A stretch of 64,000 nt of DNA from the NCBI RefSeq assembly GCF_025195125.1, contig NZ_JAMGSL010000005.1:372001-436000 (forward strand), in the 5' to 3' direction. The stretch's first letter is position 1, and each line of letters begins with the position of its first letter. The DNA comes from Streptomyces sp. Je 1-79. GTDB taxonomy: Bacteria; Actinomycetota; Actinomycetes; Streptomycetales; Streptomycetaceae. Of this stretch, positions 7,858 to 16,963 are shown piece by piece. The position numbers and the translations under genes are program-made. Below the pieces are notes generated by a model, which worked only from the letters and a program-made list of their open reading frames with translations, ran no database searches and had not been told where the DNA came from.

Positions 7858-9357
7858 TCAGCCGGGGTGCTTCTCGGCGACGACCCGCACGGTCCGCAGG
7901 CGAGGGTCCGCCGCGTCGGGCACGTTCATCCCCGCGTCGACCCCGGTGCGCAGATAGCGCAGGACCGGCTCGGTGAGCCGTTCTCCGGGAAGGGCCACGG
8001 GGATGCCGGGAGGGTAGGGGGTGACCATCTCCGCCGCGATCCTGCCCGCGGCCGATTCGAGGGGGACGTCCTCGGTGCGGGCGAAGTAGGCGTCGCGTGG
8101 CAGTCGTGCCTGGTCCATGCGGAGGCTCTCGGGGGCCGGGACCTCCACGCGCGGTGCGGGCCGCAACTCCGGCGCGTGGCTCGCGAGGTCCTTGAGCGCC
8201 GTCAACAGGGTGTCCGTGGTGTCGTCGTCATCCGCGTGGGTGATCTGGGCACTGAGCCTTCGGTGATCGAAGAGGTGCATGTCGATGTGGTGGTTCTCGC
8301 GCAGCCAGTCGGCGGCGTCGTAACCGGTTATCTCGAGGTCCGACACGTCGATGACCACCGGCAGAGGGTCGAACTCGTAGGCCAGGCCGGGGCCGCAGAA
8401 GTCCGCCGCGTCGTTGACGTGCAGCCCGTCGATCCGCTCGATCCCGGCCCGTACACGCCCGGCGAGGTCCAGGGCCCGGGTGAGGAGCCTCCTGCCGTCC
8501 CTGACCATCTGGCGGCGCCAGCCGTCGATCCCCGCGTACAGCAGGACGGAGGGGCTCGTCGTCCCCAGCAGGTCGGCCCGCGAGGCCAGATCGGCGGGGT
8601 CGATCAGCCCGCCCTGCAGATGGAAGACCGACCCCTGCTCCAGGCCGCTGCCCATCTTGTGGATGCTGGTGACGCAGACGTCCGCTCCCGCGTCCATCGC
8701 CCAGGTGGGCAGGTCCGGGTGGAACGGCAGGTGGGCTCCCCAGGCCTCGTCCACCACGAGCGGCCTGCCCCGGCGGTGGCACACCTCGGCGACAGCGGCC
8801 AGTTCGGCCGCGGAGCCGTACGGGGTCGGGCTGGTGACCAGTGCGCCGCAGGCGTCGGGGTGGGCACGGAAGGCTTCCTCGTACGCCTCCGCGCTTGGCG
8901 CGTGGGCGAGGTGCCGCTCGCGGTCCCAGGCGGGCTCGACCCAGACCGGCTCGATGCCACACAGAATCAGCCCCGCGACGACCGACTTGTGCGCATCCCG
9001 GCCGATGAGCAGCTTCTCGTGGGGAGCGGCGACCGTCAGCATCGCGGCCTTGACCGAGAGCGAGCTGCCGCAGGTCGAGAAGAACGTGTGCTCGGCGTGT
9101 ACGGCTTCGGCCATCAGCCGCTCGGCGCGCTCCAGGACCTGCCCGCGCGTCCGCCGGTCGTCCAGTCCGCCACTGGCCAGTACGTCACCGTGGAACACCG
9201 CGTCGCCGAGTACCCGGCGGACGTCAGGGTCGGCGCCACGCGCCTGCTTGTGCCCGGGCGGGGTGAACCCTAGCTCCCCGGTCCGGTGATATCCCTCCAG
9301 GGCCTCCAGCACGGGGGCCTGTGTCTGGTCGTCGTTCTGCTGCTCCGAAGTGCTCAT
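7858..9357 (-). CDS. Orn/Lys/Arg decarboxylase-family PLP enzyme
   Basis: This 499-residue protein has the aminotransferase-like fold of the Orn/Lys/Arg decarboxylase major domain. FTPPGHKQ (31-38), FSTCGSSLSVKAAM (93-106), VVDEAWGAH (201-209, cofactor Asp203) and SIHKMGSG (231-238, Schiff-base Lys234) are all visible. The C-terminal domain carries the family motif VTPYPPGIPVALPGE. The reaction is PLP-dependent removal of the carboxyl group from a basic amino acid, giving a polyamine precursor such as cadaverine, putrescine or agmatine; the substrate cannot be chosen from sequence alone. The size fits the short group without the N-terminal wing domain of the E. coli enzymes. ATG 9357 has GGGGAAGG about ten bases upstream. 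Confidence 0.85.
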   Translation of the reverse strand: MSTSEQQNDDQTQAPVLEALEGYHRTGELGFTPPGHKQARGADPDVRRVLGDAVFHGDVLASGGLDDRRTRGQVLERAERLMAEAVHAEHTFFSTCGSSLSVKAAMLTVAAPHEKLLIGRDAHKSVVAGLILCGIEPVWVEPAWDRERHLAHAPSAEAYEEAFRAHPDACGALVTSPTPYGSAAELAAVAEVCHRRGRPLVVDEAWGAHLPFHPDLPTWAMDAGADVCVTSIHKMGSGLEQGSVFHLQGGLIDPADLASRADLLGTTSPSVLLYAGIDGWRRQMVRDGRRLLTRALDLAGRVRAGIERIDGLHVNDAADFCGPGLAYEFDPLPVVIDVSDLEITGYDAADWLRENHHIDMHLFDHRRLSAQITHADDDDTTDTLLTALKDLASHAPELRPAPRVEVPAPESLRMDQARLPRDAYFARTEDVPLESAAGRIAAEMVTPYPPGIPVALPGERLTEPVLRYLRTGVDAGMNVPDAADPRLRTVRVVAEKHPG

Positions 9358-9456
9358 GCGTTCACGCCTTCCCCGCGTTCGCGGAATCCCGCCCCCGAAT
9401 TCCGACGACGCCCGCCCTTCGCGGCCGGGACGGGAGACCGCGTGCCGACGTCCGAA

Positions 9457-9486
9457 GGCCGCCGGGCCTGTGCCGGCCCGGCGGCC
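9457..9486 (-). terminator. hairpin terminator downstream of the flavodoxin-fold reductase gene
   Basis: Perfect 12-bp arms GGCCGCCGGGCC (9457-9468) and GGCCCGGCGGCC (9475-9486) with a six-base loop. The hairpin starts 22 bases after the reductase stop codon and separates it from the decarboxylase gene. Confidence 0.75.
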
Positions 9487-9508
9487 TGGACAGGAGCAGC
9501 GGCGGTCG

Positions 9509-10135
9509 TCAGGAGGACGGCGGGTAGGCCGCACCCTTCAGCAGCCGCGCGAGATGCGCGGTGTTGGCGGCGAGGGTGGCCGTCGTGGCCGCCGTCTTCT
9601 CGGGGGTCTTGTCGAGGTCCTGGTAGTCGGTGCCCTGCATGGCCTCGCCGACCCAGTACGTGACGGCGTTGGGGGCGAGGGAGTAACCGACGTCGTTGAG
9701 GCCCTGGAAGAGGTCGGCGCTGACCTTGTGGGCGCCGTCCTCGTTGCCGACGACACAGACGGCCGCGGCCTTGCCGTACGTGAGCATGCGGCCCTCGTCG
9801 TCGCTCTCTCCCTGCTCGGCGTTCAGCCGTTCGAGGACCAGCTGCGCGACGCTGGAGGGGTGCCCGAGCCAGATGGGCGTGGACAGGACCAGGATGTCGG
9901 CGTCCAGGATCGCCGACCGGATGCCCGGCCACGCGTCACCGCCGCCCATGTCCGTCTGCACACCCGGCTTCACCTCGTGGTCGGCGATCCGGATCACGGT
10001 CCCGGTGACCCCGTGGTCGTTGAGCGCGGCAAGGGTCTGTTCGGCCAGCAGCTCGGAGCTGGAGGGCGCGGGGGAGGGAGAGAGCGTGCAGACGAGCGCG
10101 ACGGCGCGGAGGGGACTGGTATCGATGGGATTCAT
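9509..10135 (-). CDS. flavodoxin-fold NAD(P)H-dependent oxidoreductase
   Basis: This 208-residue protein has the NADPH-dependent FMN reductase/flavodoxin pattern. The opening strand and FMN phosphate loop lie in VALVCTLSPSPAPSSSELL, and the second FMN-binding loop is ADILVLSTPIWLGHPSSVAQ. The third segment is AAVCVVGNEDGAHKVSADL. Members are FMN-dependent quinone, nitro-compound or general reductases. The ATG has GGAG about seven bases upstream. A hairpin terminator follows. The VOC gene lies 121 bases upstream on the same strand but with a gap too long to prove an operon. Confidence 0.8.
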   Translation of the reverse strand: MNPIDTSPLRAVALVCTLSPSPAPSSSELLAEQTLAALNDHGVTGTVIRIADHEVKPGVQTDMGGGDAWPGIRSAILDADILVLSTPIWLGHPSSVAQLVLERLNAEQGESDDEGRMLTYGKAAAVCVVGNEDGAHKVSADLFQGLNDVGYSLAPNAVTYWVGEAMQGTDYQDLDKTPEKTAATTATLAANTAHLARLLKGAAYPPSS

Positions 10136-10256
10136 GGTCTCCGGCTACCCGCACATCGCGGACGAATCCCGCGTTTCTCTCCTCCGTGCACCGGATGCCG
10201 ACCCTCGACCATCTGTGCATGGGATGCCGACCTCGACAGGGCACGCTCGCGTGCGC

Positions 10257-10631
10257 TCAGTGAAGGCAGAGGCAGAACGGGTGCCCGGCGGGGTCCGCGT
10301 AGACCCGCCAGTTGGCCTCCGGTCGAAGCTGGTCCGTCCGTTCCAGCACGGTCGCGCCGAGGGCGAGCGCTCGCTTCTCGTCCGCCTCGAGGTCATCCAC
10401 GTCGAAGTCGAGGTGGAGCTGCTGCGGGTTCTCCTGGCCCGGCCATGCGGGCGGACGGTAGCCCTCCACGCGCTGACATGCCAAGGGCGTTCCCTCGAAC
10501 CCGTGGACTTCGACCCAGTCGGGATCCCCCGGTTCGGCGACCACACGGCCGCCGAGCAGCTCCGCGTAGAACTCGGCGAGACGTACAGGGTCGGCACAGT
10601 CCAAGGCGACCGCCTGCAGTTTCCGAATCAC
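10257..10631 (-). CDS. VOC (glyoxalase/bleomycin resistance fold) family protein
   Basis: This 124-residue single-module VOC protein has LQAVALDCADPVRLAEFYAELLGG at the start, LHLDFDVDDLEADEKRALALGA in the middle and VYADPAGHPFCLCLH at the end (each quoted as family landmarks). Members use a paired beta-alpha-beta-beta-beta module for metal-dependent lyases, dioxygenases or drug binding; most short actinobacterial copies like this are uncharacterised. The GTG at 10631 is preferred over an in-frame GTG 21 bases upstream because GAGG sits at the right distance from it. Confidence 0.8.
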   Translation of the reverse strand: MIRKLQAVALDCADPVRLAEFYAELLGGRVVAEPGDPDWVEVHGFEGTPLACQRVEGYRPPAWPGQENPQQLHLDFDVDDLEADEKRALALGATVLERTDQLRPEANWRVYADPAGHPFCLCLH

Positions 10632-10825
10632 TCCCGGCACCTCATTCCTCACTTGTCGTTCTCCGCACGAGGGGTACCCCGATCCGCCGGGGGCATGCTG
10701 CGGACCGTCCGGCATCCGCTGCCCGATCGTCTCCGCCGGAGCGCCCGGGCATGCGTGGCACGCCGGCCCGGGCATGCATGGCGCGCCGTACACAGGGCAC
10801 GTGCCTGGCAACAGGAGGGGCCGAG

Positions 10826-11926
10826 ATGCAGAACCTCACTCTGGGTGTAGAGGAGGAGTTTCTCCTGGTGGACCGCCTCACCCGCCGCCCGGTCAGCCGT
10901 GCGCCGATGGTGATACGCGACGCCGCCGAAGCGTGGGGCGATCAGGTGCAGACGGAACTCTTCGAGTCACAGATCGAGATCGCGTCCCGCCCGACCGCCG
11001 CCTGCCGCGAACTGAGGGACGAGCTGGCTCGGCTCCGTGCCTGTATGGCGCGAGCGGCGCACGCGCACGCATGCCTGCCCGTGGCCTCGGGCACTCCGGT
11101 GCTGCCCTCCGAGGGCCCCCTGAGAGTGACCGGCACCGAGCGTTACCAGGAGATGGCCCGGCGCTTCCCGGGTCTCGTCACGGCCAGGGGCAACCCCGTC
11201 TGCGGCTGCCATGTGCACATCGGCCCGCTCGACCGCCCCACCGCGTTGACTCTCGCCGCCCACATCCGGCCGTGGCTGCCGGTGCTGCAGGCGGTCACCG
11301 CGAACTCCCCCTACGCTTACCGGCGCGATACGGGATTCAACAGCTGGCGCTTCGTCGAGTACGAGGCCTGGCCCACCGTGGGCCCGCCGCCGGTCCTCGA
11401 CGAAGGGCAGTACCTGCGGCACGTCGCAGGCCTGGTGAACCGGGGAACCGTCCTGGACCGTCGCATGCTGTACTGGTACGCCCGGCCGTCGGAGCACGTA
11501 CCGACGCTGGAGATCCGCATAGCCGACGTCAACGCCGACCTCGACACCGTGATCCTGCTCGCCGCGTTGACCCGTGCCCTGGGGGCGACGCTTCTGGATG
11601 AGATGGCGGCCGGGCCGGGCCCGCCCCGCGTACCGCTGTCGCGGCTGCTCCTGGCCCATGAACTGGCGGCGGCCCACGGCATCTCGGGCATCGGATTGGA
11701 TCCCGGTGACGGTCGTGAGCGGCCTGCCGTGGATCTCGTGCACGAGCTGATCGAGCGGGCCGCGCCCGGGCTGGACGCGCACGGTGACACCGAGATGGTC
11801 GAGGAGCGGTGGCGGCGGTTGCGTCGGCGGGGCATCGGGGCCACGCGACAGCGCGATGCCTTCAAGCGGCTGGGAGGACTCGCCTCCGTGGTGGACGAGC
11901 TGGCCGTCCTGACCGCGGCGTCCTGA
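10826..11926 (+). CDS. YbdK-type carboxylate-amine ligase (glutamate-cysteine ligase type 2 family)
   Basis: This 366-residue protein has all landmarks of the GCS2 family: LTLGVEEEFLLVD at the start, TELFESQIEIASRP at about 40, GCHVHIGPLDR at about 130, and the late block TLEIRIADVNADLD. The fold is shared with glutamine synthetase. The YbdK group has weak glutamate-cysteine ligase activity in vitro and its true substrates are often unknown; actinobacteria make mycothiol rather than glutathione, so a role in ergothioneine or another amide ligation is possible. AGGAGGGG lies seven bases before the ATG. A second, distinct GCS2-family gene is at 58373. Confidence 0.85.
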   Translation: MQNLTLGVEEEFLLVDRLTRRPVSRAPMVIRDAAEAWGDQVQTELFESQIEIASRPTAACRELRDELARLRACMARAAHAHACLPVASGTPVLPSEGPLRVTGTERYQEMARRFPGLVTARGNPVCGCHVHIGPLDRPTALTLAAHIRPWLPVLQAVTANSPYAYRRDTGFNSWRFVEYEAWPTVGPPPVLDEGQYLRHVAGLVNRGTVLDRRMLYWYARPSEHVPTLEIRIADVNADLDTVILLAALTRALGATLLDEMAAGPGPPRVPLSRLLLAHELAAAHGISGIGLDPGDGRERPAVDLVHELIERAAPGLDAHGDTEMVEERWRRLRRRGIGATRQRDAFKRLGGLASVVDELAVLTAAS

Positions 11927-12024
11927 ACGAGCCGGAGCCGGAGCCTGTGGCCAGGCCCGCGGTCCGCGTGCCGGTCAGCCGGTCGGCCCCGGTTGATCCT
12001 TCCGCCGTGGGGTAGCGGAGCGGC

Positions 12025-13986
12025 ATGGCCCCCGACAACGCATCCACCACGGCGACCGGCTACGTGCAGCCCGTCATCGACGTACCCGCACTGGCCGCGG
12101 TGCTCGACGGCGAGTACGCCGAGATCCGCGACCTCGTCCGGACCAACCTGGCGACGTACGCCTCCGTCCTTGAGGACGCCGAGGAGCTCGGCATCGACGC
12201 GTTCCGCGAGCGGGTGCGGGAGGTCGTGGTCGAGATGGCCGCGACAGGGCAGACGGGCATGGGCTTCCCGGCCGCGTACGGCGGGGGCGGCGACGTCGGA
12301 GCCTCGATCGCCGCGTTCGAGACGCTGGCCTTCGGTGACCTGTCGGTCCTGGTGAAGGTCGGTGTGCAGTTCGGTCTCTTCGGCGGCGCGATCCTGCATC
12401 TGGGCACCGAACGCCACCACGACGCCCATCTGCCCGGCCTGATCACCGGGGAGCTGATGGGATGCTTCGCGATGACCGAGACCGGGCACGGCTCCAACGT
12501 CCAGGCGCTCGGCACCGTCGCGAGGTACGACGCCGCGAGCCAGGAGTTCGTCGTCACCACCCACGGCGAGCAGGCGCGCAAGGACTACATCGGCAACGCG
12601 GCCCGCCACGCCGAACTGGCGGTCGTCTTCGCCCAGCTGGAGGTGGACGGGCGGTCCGAGGGCGTGCACGCCCTCGTCGTGCCCATCCGCGTCGGCGGCG
12701 AGGTGGCGCCCGGGGTCCGCATCGAGGACGACGGCCGCAAGATGGGTCTCAACGGCGTGGACAACGGCCGCATCTGGTTCGACGGCGTCAGGGTGCCGCG
12801 CGAGGCGCTGCTCAACCGGTTCGCCGACGTCACTCCGGAAGGCGTCTACGAGAGCTCGATCGAGAACCCCCACCGGCGCTTCTTCACCATGCTCGGCACG
12901 CTCGTGCAGGGCCGGGTCTGTGCCGGCGGTGCCGGGGTCAACGTCTCCAAGGTCGCCCTGGCCGTCGCCACGAAGTACGCCGTACGGCGGCGGCAGTTCG
13001 AGGCGACCTCGGGCACCGAGGAGCAGGTGCTCCTCGACTACGGCCTGCATCAGCGCCGCTTGCTCCCGCTGATCGCGCGGACGTACGCCTTGCACTTCGC
13101 GCAGGACGTCGTGCGTGCGCAGCTGCACGAGGTCTTCTCCGGAATCGAGGGCGACGCGCAGGCGCGGCGCCGGCTCGAGTCACGGGCCGCGGGCCTCAAG
13201 GCGCTCGGCACCTGGCACGCCACCCGGGTGGTCCAGGAGTGCCGCGAGGCGTGCGGCGGCGCCGGCTATCTCGCCGTCAACCGGTTCGCCGCGCTCAAGA
13301 GCGACAGCGACGTCTTCACCACCTTCGAGGGCGACAACCACGTCCTTCTGCAGCTCGTGGCCAAGGGGCTGCTCACCGATCACGCGAGCGAGTTCGAGGA
13401 CCTCGACCAGCTCGGCATGGTCCGCTACGTCACCGGCCTCGCCGTCGAGACGCTCATCGAGCGGACCTCCGCCCACAAGCTGCTGGAGCGGGTGCGCGAC
13501 CTGCTGCCGGGCGGCGACGAGTGGGACCGCGAAGCCGGGCTGCGCGACTCGGAGTACCAGCTCGCCATGGTCCGCTTCCGGGAGGAGCACATGCTCGCCG
13601 GCGTAGCCCGCCGGATCAAGCGCGGGATCGACCAGAAGCGCGATCCCGGCGCCGTCTTCTCACAGGTGCAGGACCACGTCATCGCGCTCGCCCGCGCCCA
13701 CGTCGAGCGGCTGGTGACGGAGGCCTTCGTCGACAAGGTACGCGCGCTGCCCGAGGGCGACGAGAAGGCCGCGCTGGCCTTGCTGTGCGACCTGTTCGCG
13801 TTGTCGACGATCGAGGCGGACCGGGCCTGGTTCATGGAGCACGGCCGGCTGACCGTCCAGCGCTCCAAGGCGATCAGCCGCGAGGTGAACGACCTCTGCC
13901 GCAAGGTCCGGCCCCTCGCCGTCGACCTCGTCGACGCGTGGGGCATCCCGCCCGAGATGCTGCGTGCGCCGGATCTGGTGGGCTGA
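12025..13986 (+). CDS. acyl-CoA dehydrogenase/oxidase family flavoprotein
   Basis: This 653-residue protein is larger than a standard acyl-CoA dehydrogenase (about 380-400) and matches the acyl-CoA oxidase-like group with an added C-terminal helical domain. MGFPAAYGGGGDVGAS lies in the N-terminal helical domain, and CFAMTETGHGSNVQALGT binds FAD and substrate. IGNAARHAELAVVFAQL leads into the beta domain. ECREACGGAGYL precedes TTFEGDNHVLLQL, whose Glu is the expected catalytic base. It is likely to catalyse alpha,beta-desaturation of acyl-CoA in fatty-acid breakdown. The ATG has GGAG five bases upstream. It is transcribed in line with the ligase upstream and the SRPBCC gene downstream, with gaps near 100 bases. 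Confidence 0.88.
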   Translation: MAPDNASTTATGYVQPVIDVPALAAVLDGEYAEIRDLVRTNLATYASVLEDAEELGIDAFRERVREVVVEMAATGQTGMGFPAAYGGGGDVGASIAAFETLAFGDLSVLVKVGVQFGLFGGAILHLGTERHHDAHLPGLITGELMGCFAMTETGHGSNVQALGTVARYDAASQEFVVTTHGEQARKDYIGNAARHAELAVVFAQLEVDGRSEGVHALVVPIRVGGEVAPGVRIEDDGRKMGLNGVDNGRIWFDGVRVPREALLNRFADVTPEGVYESSIENPHRRFFTMLGTLVQGRVCAGGAGVNVSKVALAVATKYAVRRRQFEATSGTEEQVLLDYGLHQRRLLPLIARTYALHFAQDVVRAQLHEVFSGIEGDAQARRRLESRAAGLKALGTWHATRVVQECREACGGAGYLAVNRFAALKSDSDVFTTFEGDNHVLLQLVAKGLLTDHASEFEDLDQLGMVRYVTGLAVETLIERTSAHKLLERVRDLLPGGDEWDREAGLRDSEYQLAMVRFREEHMLAGVARRIKRGIDQKRDPGAVFSQVQDHVIALARAHVERLVTEAFVDKVRALPEGDEKAALALLCDLFALSTIEADRAWFMEHGRLTVQRSKAISREVNDLCRKVRPLAVDLVDAWGIPPEMLRAPDLVG

Positions 13987-14098
13987 TCCCTTCTCCCTCG
14001 GCAAGCCCCGGCCGCCGGCTTCGGACCGGTCGGGTGAAACACCGTCCTGCGGGTACGGGGACGGGAACCGAATCCCTCACGTCGGAGGAGAAGACACG

Positions 14099-14527
14099 AT
14101 GGCGTCCTCACTGCTCGAAGCGGTCGACATCAAGGCACCGGTCGCGGTGAGCTGGTCCCTCTGGGCGGATGTCGAGCGTTGGCCCTCGTTCCTCAGCCAC
14201 GTCAAGCATGTCGATCGCATCGACGCGACGACGTTCGCCTGGCAGGTGTCCCTGCCGGGCGCCGACAAGAGTTTCGTGGCCGAGCTGACCGAGGTGATTC
14301 CGGAGGAACGCATCGCCTGGCGGACGACCGGGGGAGTCCACCACGCGGGCGTCGTCACCTTCCACCGGCTCCATGCGACGGAGAGCCGTGTGACGCTCCA
14401 GGTCGAGTACGAACCCAAGGGGTTCGTCGAGCATGTGGGTGCGCTGACGAACCTCGACGCGACCCTGGCCAACTACGACCTGGGCGAGTTCCAGAGGATG
14501 GCCGAACACGAGTTCACGCACCACTGA
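14099..14527 (+). CDS. SRPBCC family protein (polyketide cyclase/dehydrase-like)
   Basis: This 142-residue protein is a lone SRPBCC domain with the pattern IKAPVAVSWSLWADVERWPSF, then WQVSLPGADKSFVAELTEVIPEERIAWRTTGG (landmark EVIPEERIAWRT) and VTFHRLHATESRVTLQVEY. Families annotated cyclase/dehydrase bind hydrophobic ligands; the true function is unknown. GGAGGAG lies nine bases before the ATG at 14099. It is a more distant relative of the SRPBCC protein at 16378 and of the domain inside GvpZ at 26381. Confidence 0.8.
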   Translation: MASSLLEAVDIKAPVAVSWSLWADVERWPSFLSHVKHVDRIDATTFAWQVSLPGADKSFVAELTEVIPEERIAWRTTGGVHHAGVVTFHRLHATESRVTLQVEYEPKGFVEHVGALTNLDATLANYDLGEFQRMAEHEFTHH

Positions 14528-14574
14528 CACGGCGAGAACAGGGCGCCGGACCGCGCGGAGAGGGCATCCGTCCG

Positions 14575-15180
14575 TCAGGGCCGCAGGCCGATCCGCCTGA
14601 GCGCGACCTCGCTGAGGTCGGCGATGACGTGCTGGTCCCCCCGGCGCCAGGCGTCGGCGAGTCCGCCCGGAGGGACGGGGAGCGCGGTCAGGTCGCCGGG
14701 CGGGCCGGTGAGGGCGCGCAGGGCGAGCAGATCGGCGCCTCCGGGCGCGTCGACGAGGCGTCGGACGGCCGCACTGCGCCGCATCCAGCGCAGGCGCGGG
14801 GGGAGCCACAGCAGCAGTACGAAGGCCACCGGAACGACGATCAGCACCGTCGTGGTCAAGGTGGCCACGTGGCTCACGGTCTGCTGCAGCGACTCCCCGG
14901 CGTCGGCGAACCCGGTACTGGCGTCGGCCGCTGACTGGAGCGGCTTCCTCAGGAGGCCGCCGACGAACGGCACGTTCGATGCCGCGTCGCCGGCGTTTCC
15001 GAGTTCCGTGGCCAGGCTGTCGCCCGAGCTCTCGACCTTCCGCCCCGGCTCGGCCAGAAGCATGATCGTTTCGCGGACGGCGAGGGCGCCCCACACCACC
15101 ATGGCGATCAGGAGTACGGCGATCAGATCCACGAGCACCTGACGGTTCCGACGTGCTGGTGTCTGAGCGTAGAAGCGCAT
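14575..15180 (-). CDS. membrane protein of unknown function with two predicted helices
   Basis: This 201-residue protein has two clear membrane helices, LVDLIAVLLIAMVVWGALAV near residue 18 and a second at about 95-115 (TTTVLIVVPVAFVLLLWL). Between them is a polar region of about 60 residues with an amphipathic stretch (GLLRKPLQSAADASTGFADAG). The C-terminal tail is cytoplasmic-looking and basic. I recognise it only as a conserved actinobacterial hypothetical protein. GGGAG lies about eight bases before the ATG. The amidotransferase gene upstream on the same strand is 146 bases away. Confidence 0.7.
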   Translation of the reverse strand: MRFYAQTPARRNRQVLVDLIAVLLIAMVVWGALAVRETIMLLAEPGRKVESSGDSLATELGNAGDAASNVPFVGGLLRKPLQSAADASTGFADAGESLQQTVSHVATLTTTVLIVVPVAFVLLLWLPPRLRWMRRSAAVRRLVDAPGGADLLALRALTGPPGDLTALPVPPGGLADAWRRGDQHVIADLSEVALRRIGLRP

Positions 15181-15326
15181 CGGCTGGCTCCCGTTCGGGT
15201 CGTGGCGTCGAAGCGGACGGGCCCGCCGGGCGCGGCTCGGCCGACCGTACGTCTGACGCGACTCTCGCACCTCCCGCACGGGCAGCCGCCCCTGACACGA
15301 CGGCCCCCGAGTTCGGTGCGGCTTCG

Positions 15327-16172
15327 TCAGGAAGGGCTGCCCGCAGGGACCGGGGCGAAGGGGTACAGCTCGTCGACGCCGGGCTGAACGACCCGGTAGC
15401 TGCTCTCCGGTACTTCGTTCCAGGCGCCGGGCAGGTCGTCGAGGGGTTCGGACACGATGAGGCGCGACTCCTGGGAGATGTCCCGCAGGAACGCGACGTC
15501 GGGGTGCAGCCTGCGCAGGTCGTCCACGCGGCTGCTGTAGAACAACGAGCGAGAGGCGTGTTCGCTGGAGTAGCGGAAGGCCCAGAGGCATGCGCCGTCG
15601 GTGATCGCAAGGGTCATCTGGAGCGGAAGATCCACCCCGTGGTCGCGTCCGACGCGCTCCACGGCCCCCGCCATCCGGGCCACGGCGCCGGGCGGATCCC
15701 GGTCCAGGCCGAAGGTGAGGGTCAGATAGAACATCACCTCGGAGTCGGTCGTTCCTTCGAGGTCGGCGAAGAGCGCGGGGTCGATGAGCAGAGAGAGGTC
15801 ACGGCGCATCAGGTGGAATCCGGCGATGGCTCCGTTGTGCATGAACATCCAGCGGCCCCGCCGGAACGGGTGACAGTTGGACTGCTGAACCGCCGTCCCG
15901 GTCGACGCCCGGATATGGGCGAAGAACAGCGGGGAGCGCACGTGATCCGCCAACTCCCGGAGATTGCGGTTGTTCCAGGCGGGCCCCACGTCTCTGAGAA
16001 GCGCCGGGGTGCTGCTCTCGTCGGTGTACCAGCCGACGCCGAACCCGTCGCCGTTCGTCGTCTCCACACCGAGCTTGGCGTTCCGGCTCTGGTCGATCAG
16101 TGAATGGGCCGGTTTGTACAGGATCGTATCCAGCAGCACAGGCGTTCCCGAATACGCGAGCCATCGGCACAT
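15327..16172 (-). CDS. class II glutamine amidotransferase (EgtC/YafJ-like)
   Basis: This 281-residue protein begins MCRWLAYSG, placing the N-terminal nucleophile Cys2 next to the initiator Met as in Ntn hydrolases of class II amidotransferases. GDGFGVGWY, RSPLFFAHIRASTGTAVQQSNCHPF and MHNGAIAGF are the glutaminase-pocket motifs. The family removes the amide or gamma-glutamyl group; close relatives include EgtC of ergothioneine synthesis and YafJ. No other egt gene is near, so the specific substrate is open. No strong ribosome-binding site was seen, but the start is fixed by the need for Cys2. Confidence 0.85.
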   Translation of the reverse strand: MCRWLAYSGTPVLLDTILYKPAHSLIDQSRNAKLGVETTNGDGFGVGWYTDESSTPALLRDVGPAWNNRNLRELADHVRSPLFFAHIRASTGTAVQQSNCHPFRRGRWMFMHNGAIAGFHLMRRDLSLLIDPALFADLEGTTDSEVMFYLTLTFGLDRDPPGAVARMAGAVERVGRDHGVDLPLQMTLAITDGACLWAFRYSSEHASRSLFYSSRVDDLRRLHPDVAFLRDISQESRLIVSEPLDDLPGAWNEVPESSYRVVQPGVDELYPFAPVPAGSPS

Positions 16173-16377
16173 GCGTGATCACCTGGGTCCCTACAGCACT
16201 GCGGGGTCAACGCCCCCGGCGGGGAGCGCCGTGTCTCCCGCCGCTCTGCGGGCGGCTTCGTATGTGAACTCGTCCGATTCTCATTCTCGGCTCCACCCCC
16301 GGACGGCGCCACGCGGGCCCACAGCCGGGCGACCGTGGAGGGCGCTGCGTGGCCCTTCCGGCCGCCCGGCTCCCTCG

Positions 16378-16827
16378 TCAGATACTGCCGCGCCAGGATC
16401 CGGTCTCCGCGCCGCGGTCCTCGATGAACTGCTTGAACCGCTTCAGGTCGTCCTTGATCTGCCGGTCGACGAAGCCGAGTTTGTCGCCGATGCTCTCAGC
16501 CATCCCCTCGGGGTCGAAGTCCATCATCAGCGTCACCTCGGTGTGCGCAGGATCGATCGGCCGGAAGGTCACGAGTCCCGACTGCTCGGCCTCGCCCTCC
16601 ACGGTCACCCAGGCCACCTTCTCGTCCGGGATCTGCGCGGTGATCTCCGCGTCGAACTCGCGCTTCACCCCGCCGATCTTCGTCACCCAGTGGGTGAGCG
16701 TGTCGGAGCGTTGCTCGATGCGCTCGACGCCGTCCATGAACTGGGGGAACGACTCGAACTGCGTCCACTGGTTGTAGGCCGTCGTCACCGGAACGTCGAC
16801 CTCAATCGATTCCTTCACCTGCGACAT
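16378..16827 (-). CDS. SRPBCC family protein related to the domain in GvpZ
   Basis: This 149-residue protein is a single SRPBCC domain. VDVPVTTAYNQWTQFESFPQF, AEITAQIPDEKVAWVTVEG and GLVTFRPIDPAHTEVTLMM are close to DVGVPVREAYDQWTQFQEF and TEQIPDERITWTTEGAKG of the large protein at 26381-27565, so the two are paralogues. Function is unknown; cyclase/dehydrase names for this group are historical. GGAAGGA lies nine bases before the ATG. Confidence 0.83.
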   Translation of the reverse strand: MSQVKESIEVDVPVTTAYNQWTQFESFPQFMDGVERIEQRSDTLTHWVTKIGGVKREFDAEITAQIPDEKVAWVTVEGEAEQSGLVTFRPIDPAHTEVTLMMDFDPEGMAESIGDKLGFVDRQIKDDLKRFKQFIEDRGAETGSWRGSI

Positions 16828-16963
16828 CAGAACGATCCTTCCACCACGATCCGGTCCGCCGACGGCGGTCGGCGTCTGTCGGGTCCATCCCTCCCCCCAA
16901 AGCACGCGCTGCCGAGCCTCACAGCCGGGAACCACCCGTCCGAGCACTCCAGGACCGGCGGGA

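Noticed and set aside
11317..13128. 603-codon minus-strand open frame over the ligase and acyl-CoA dehydrogenase genes
   Set aside because: It crosses two convincing plus-strand genes and has no domain of its own.
14099..14527. Polyketide biosynthesis cluster suggested by cyclase-like SRPBCC proteins
   Set aside because: No ketosynthase, acyl carrier protein or other polyketide gene is present; these SRPBCC proteins are general ligand-binding folds.
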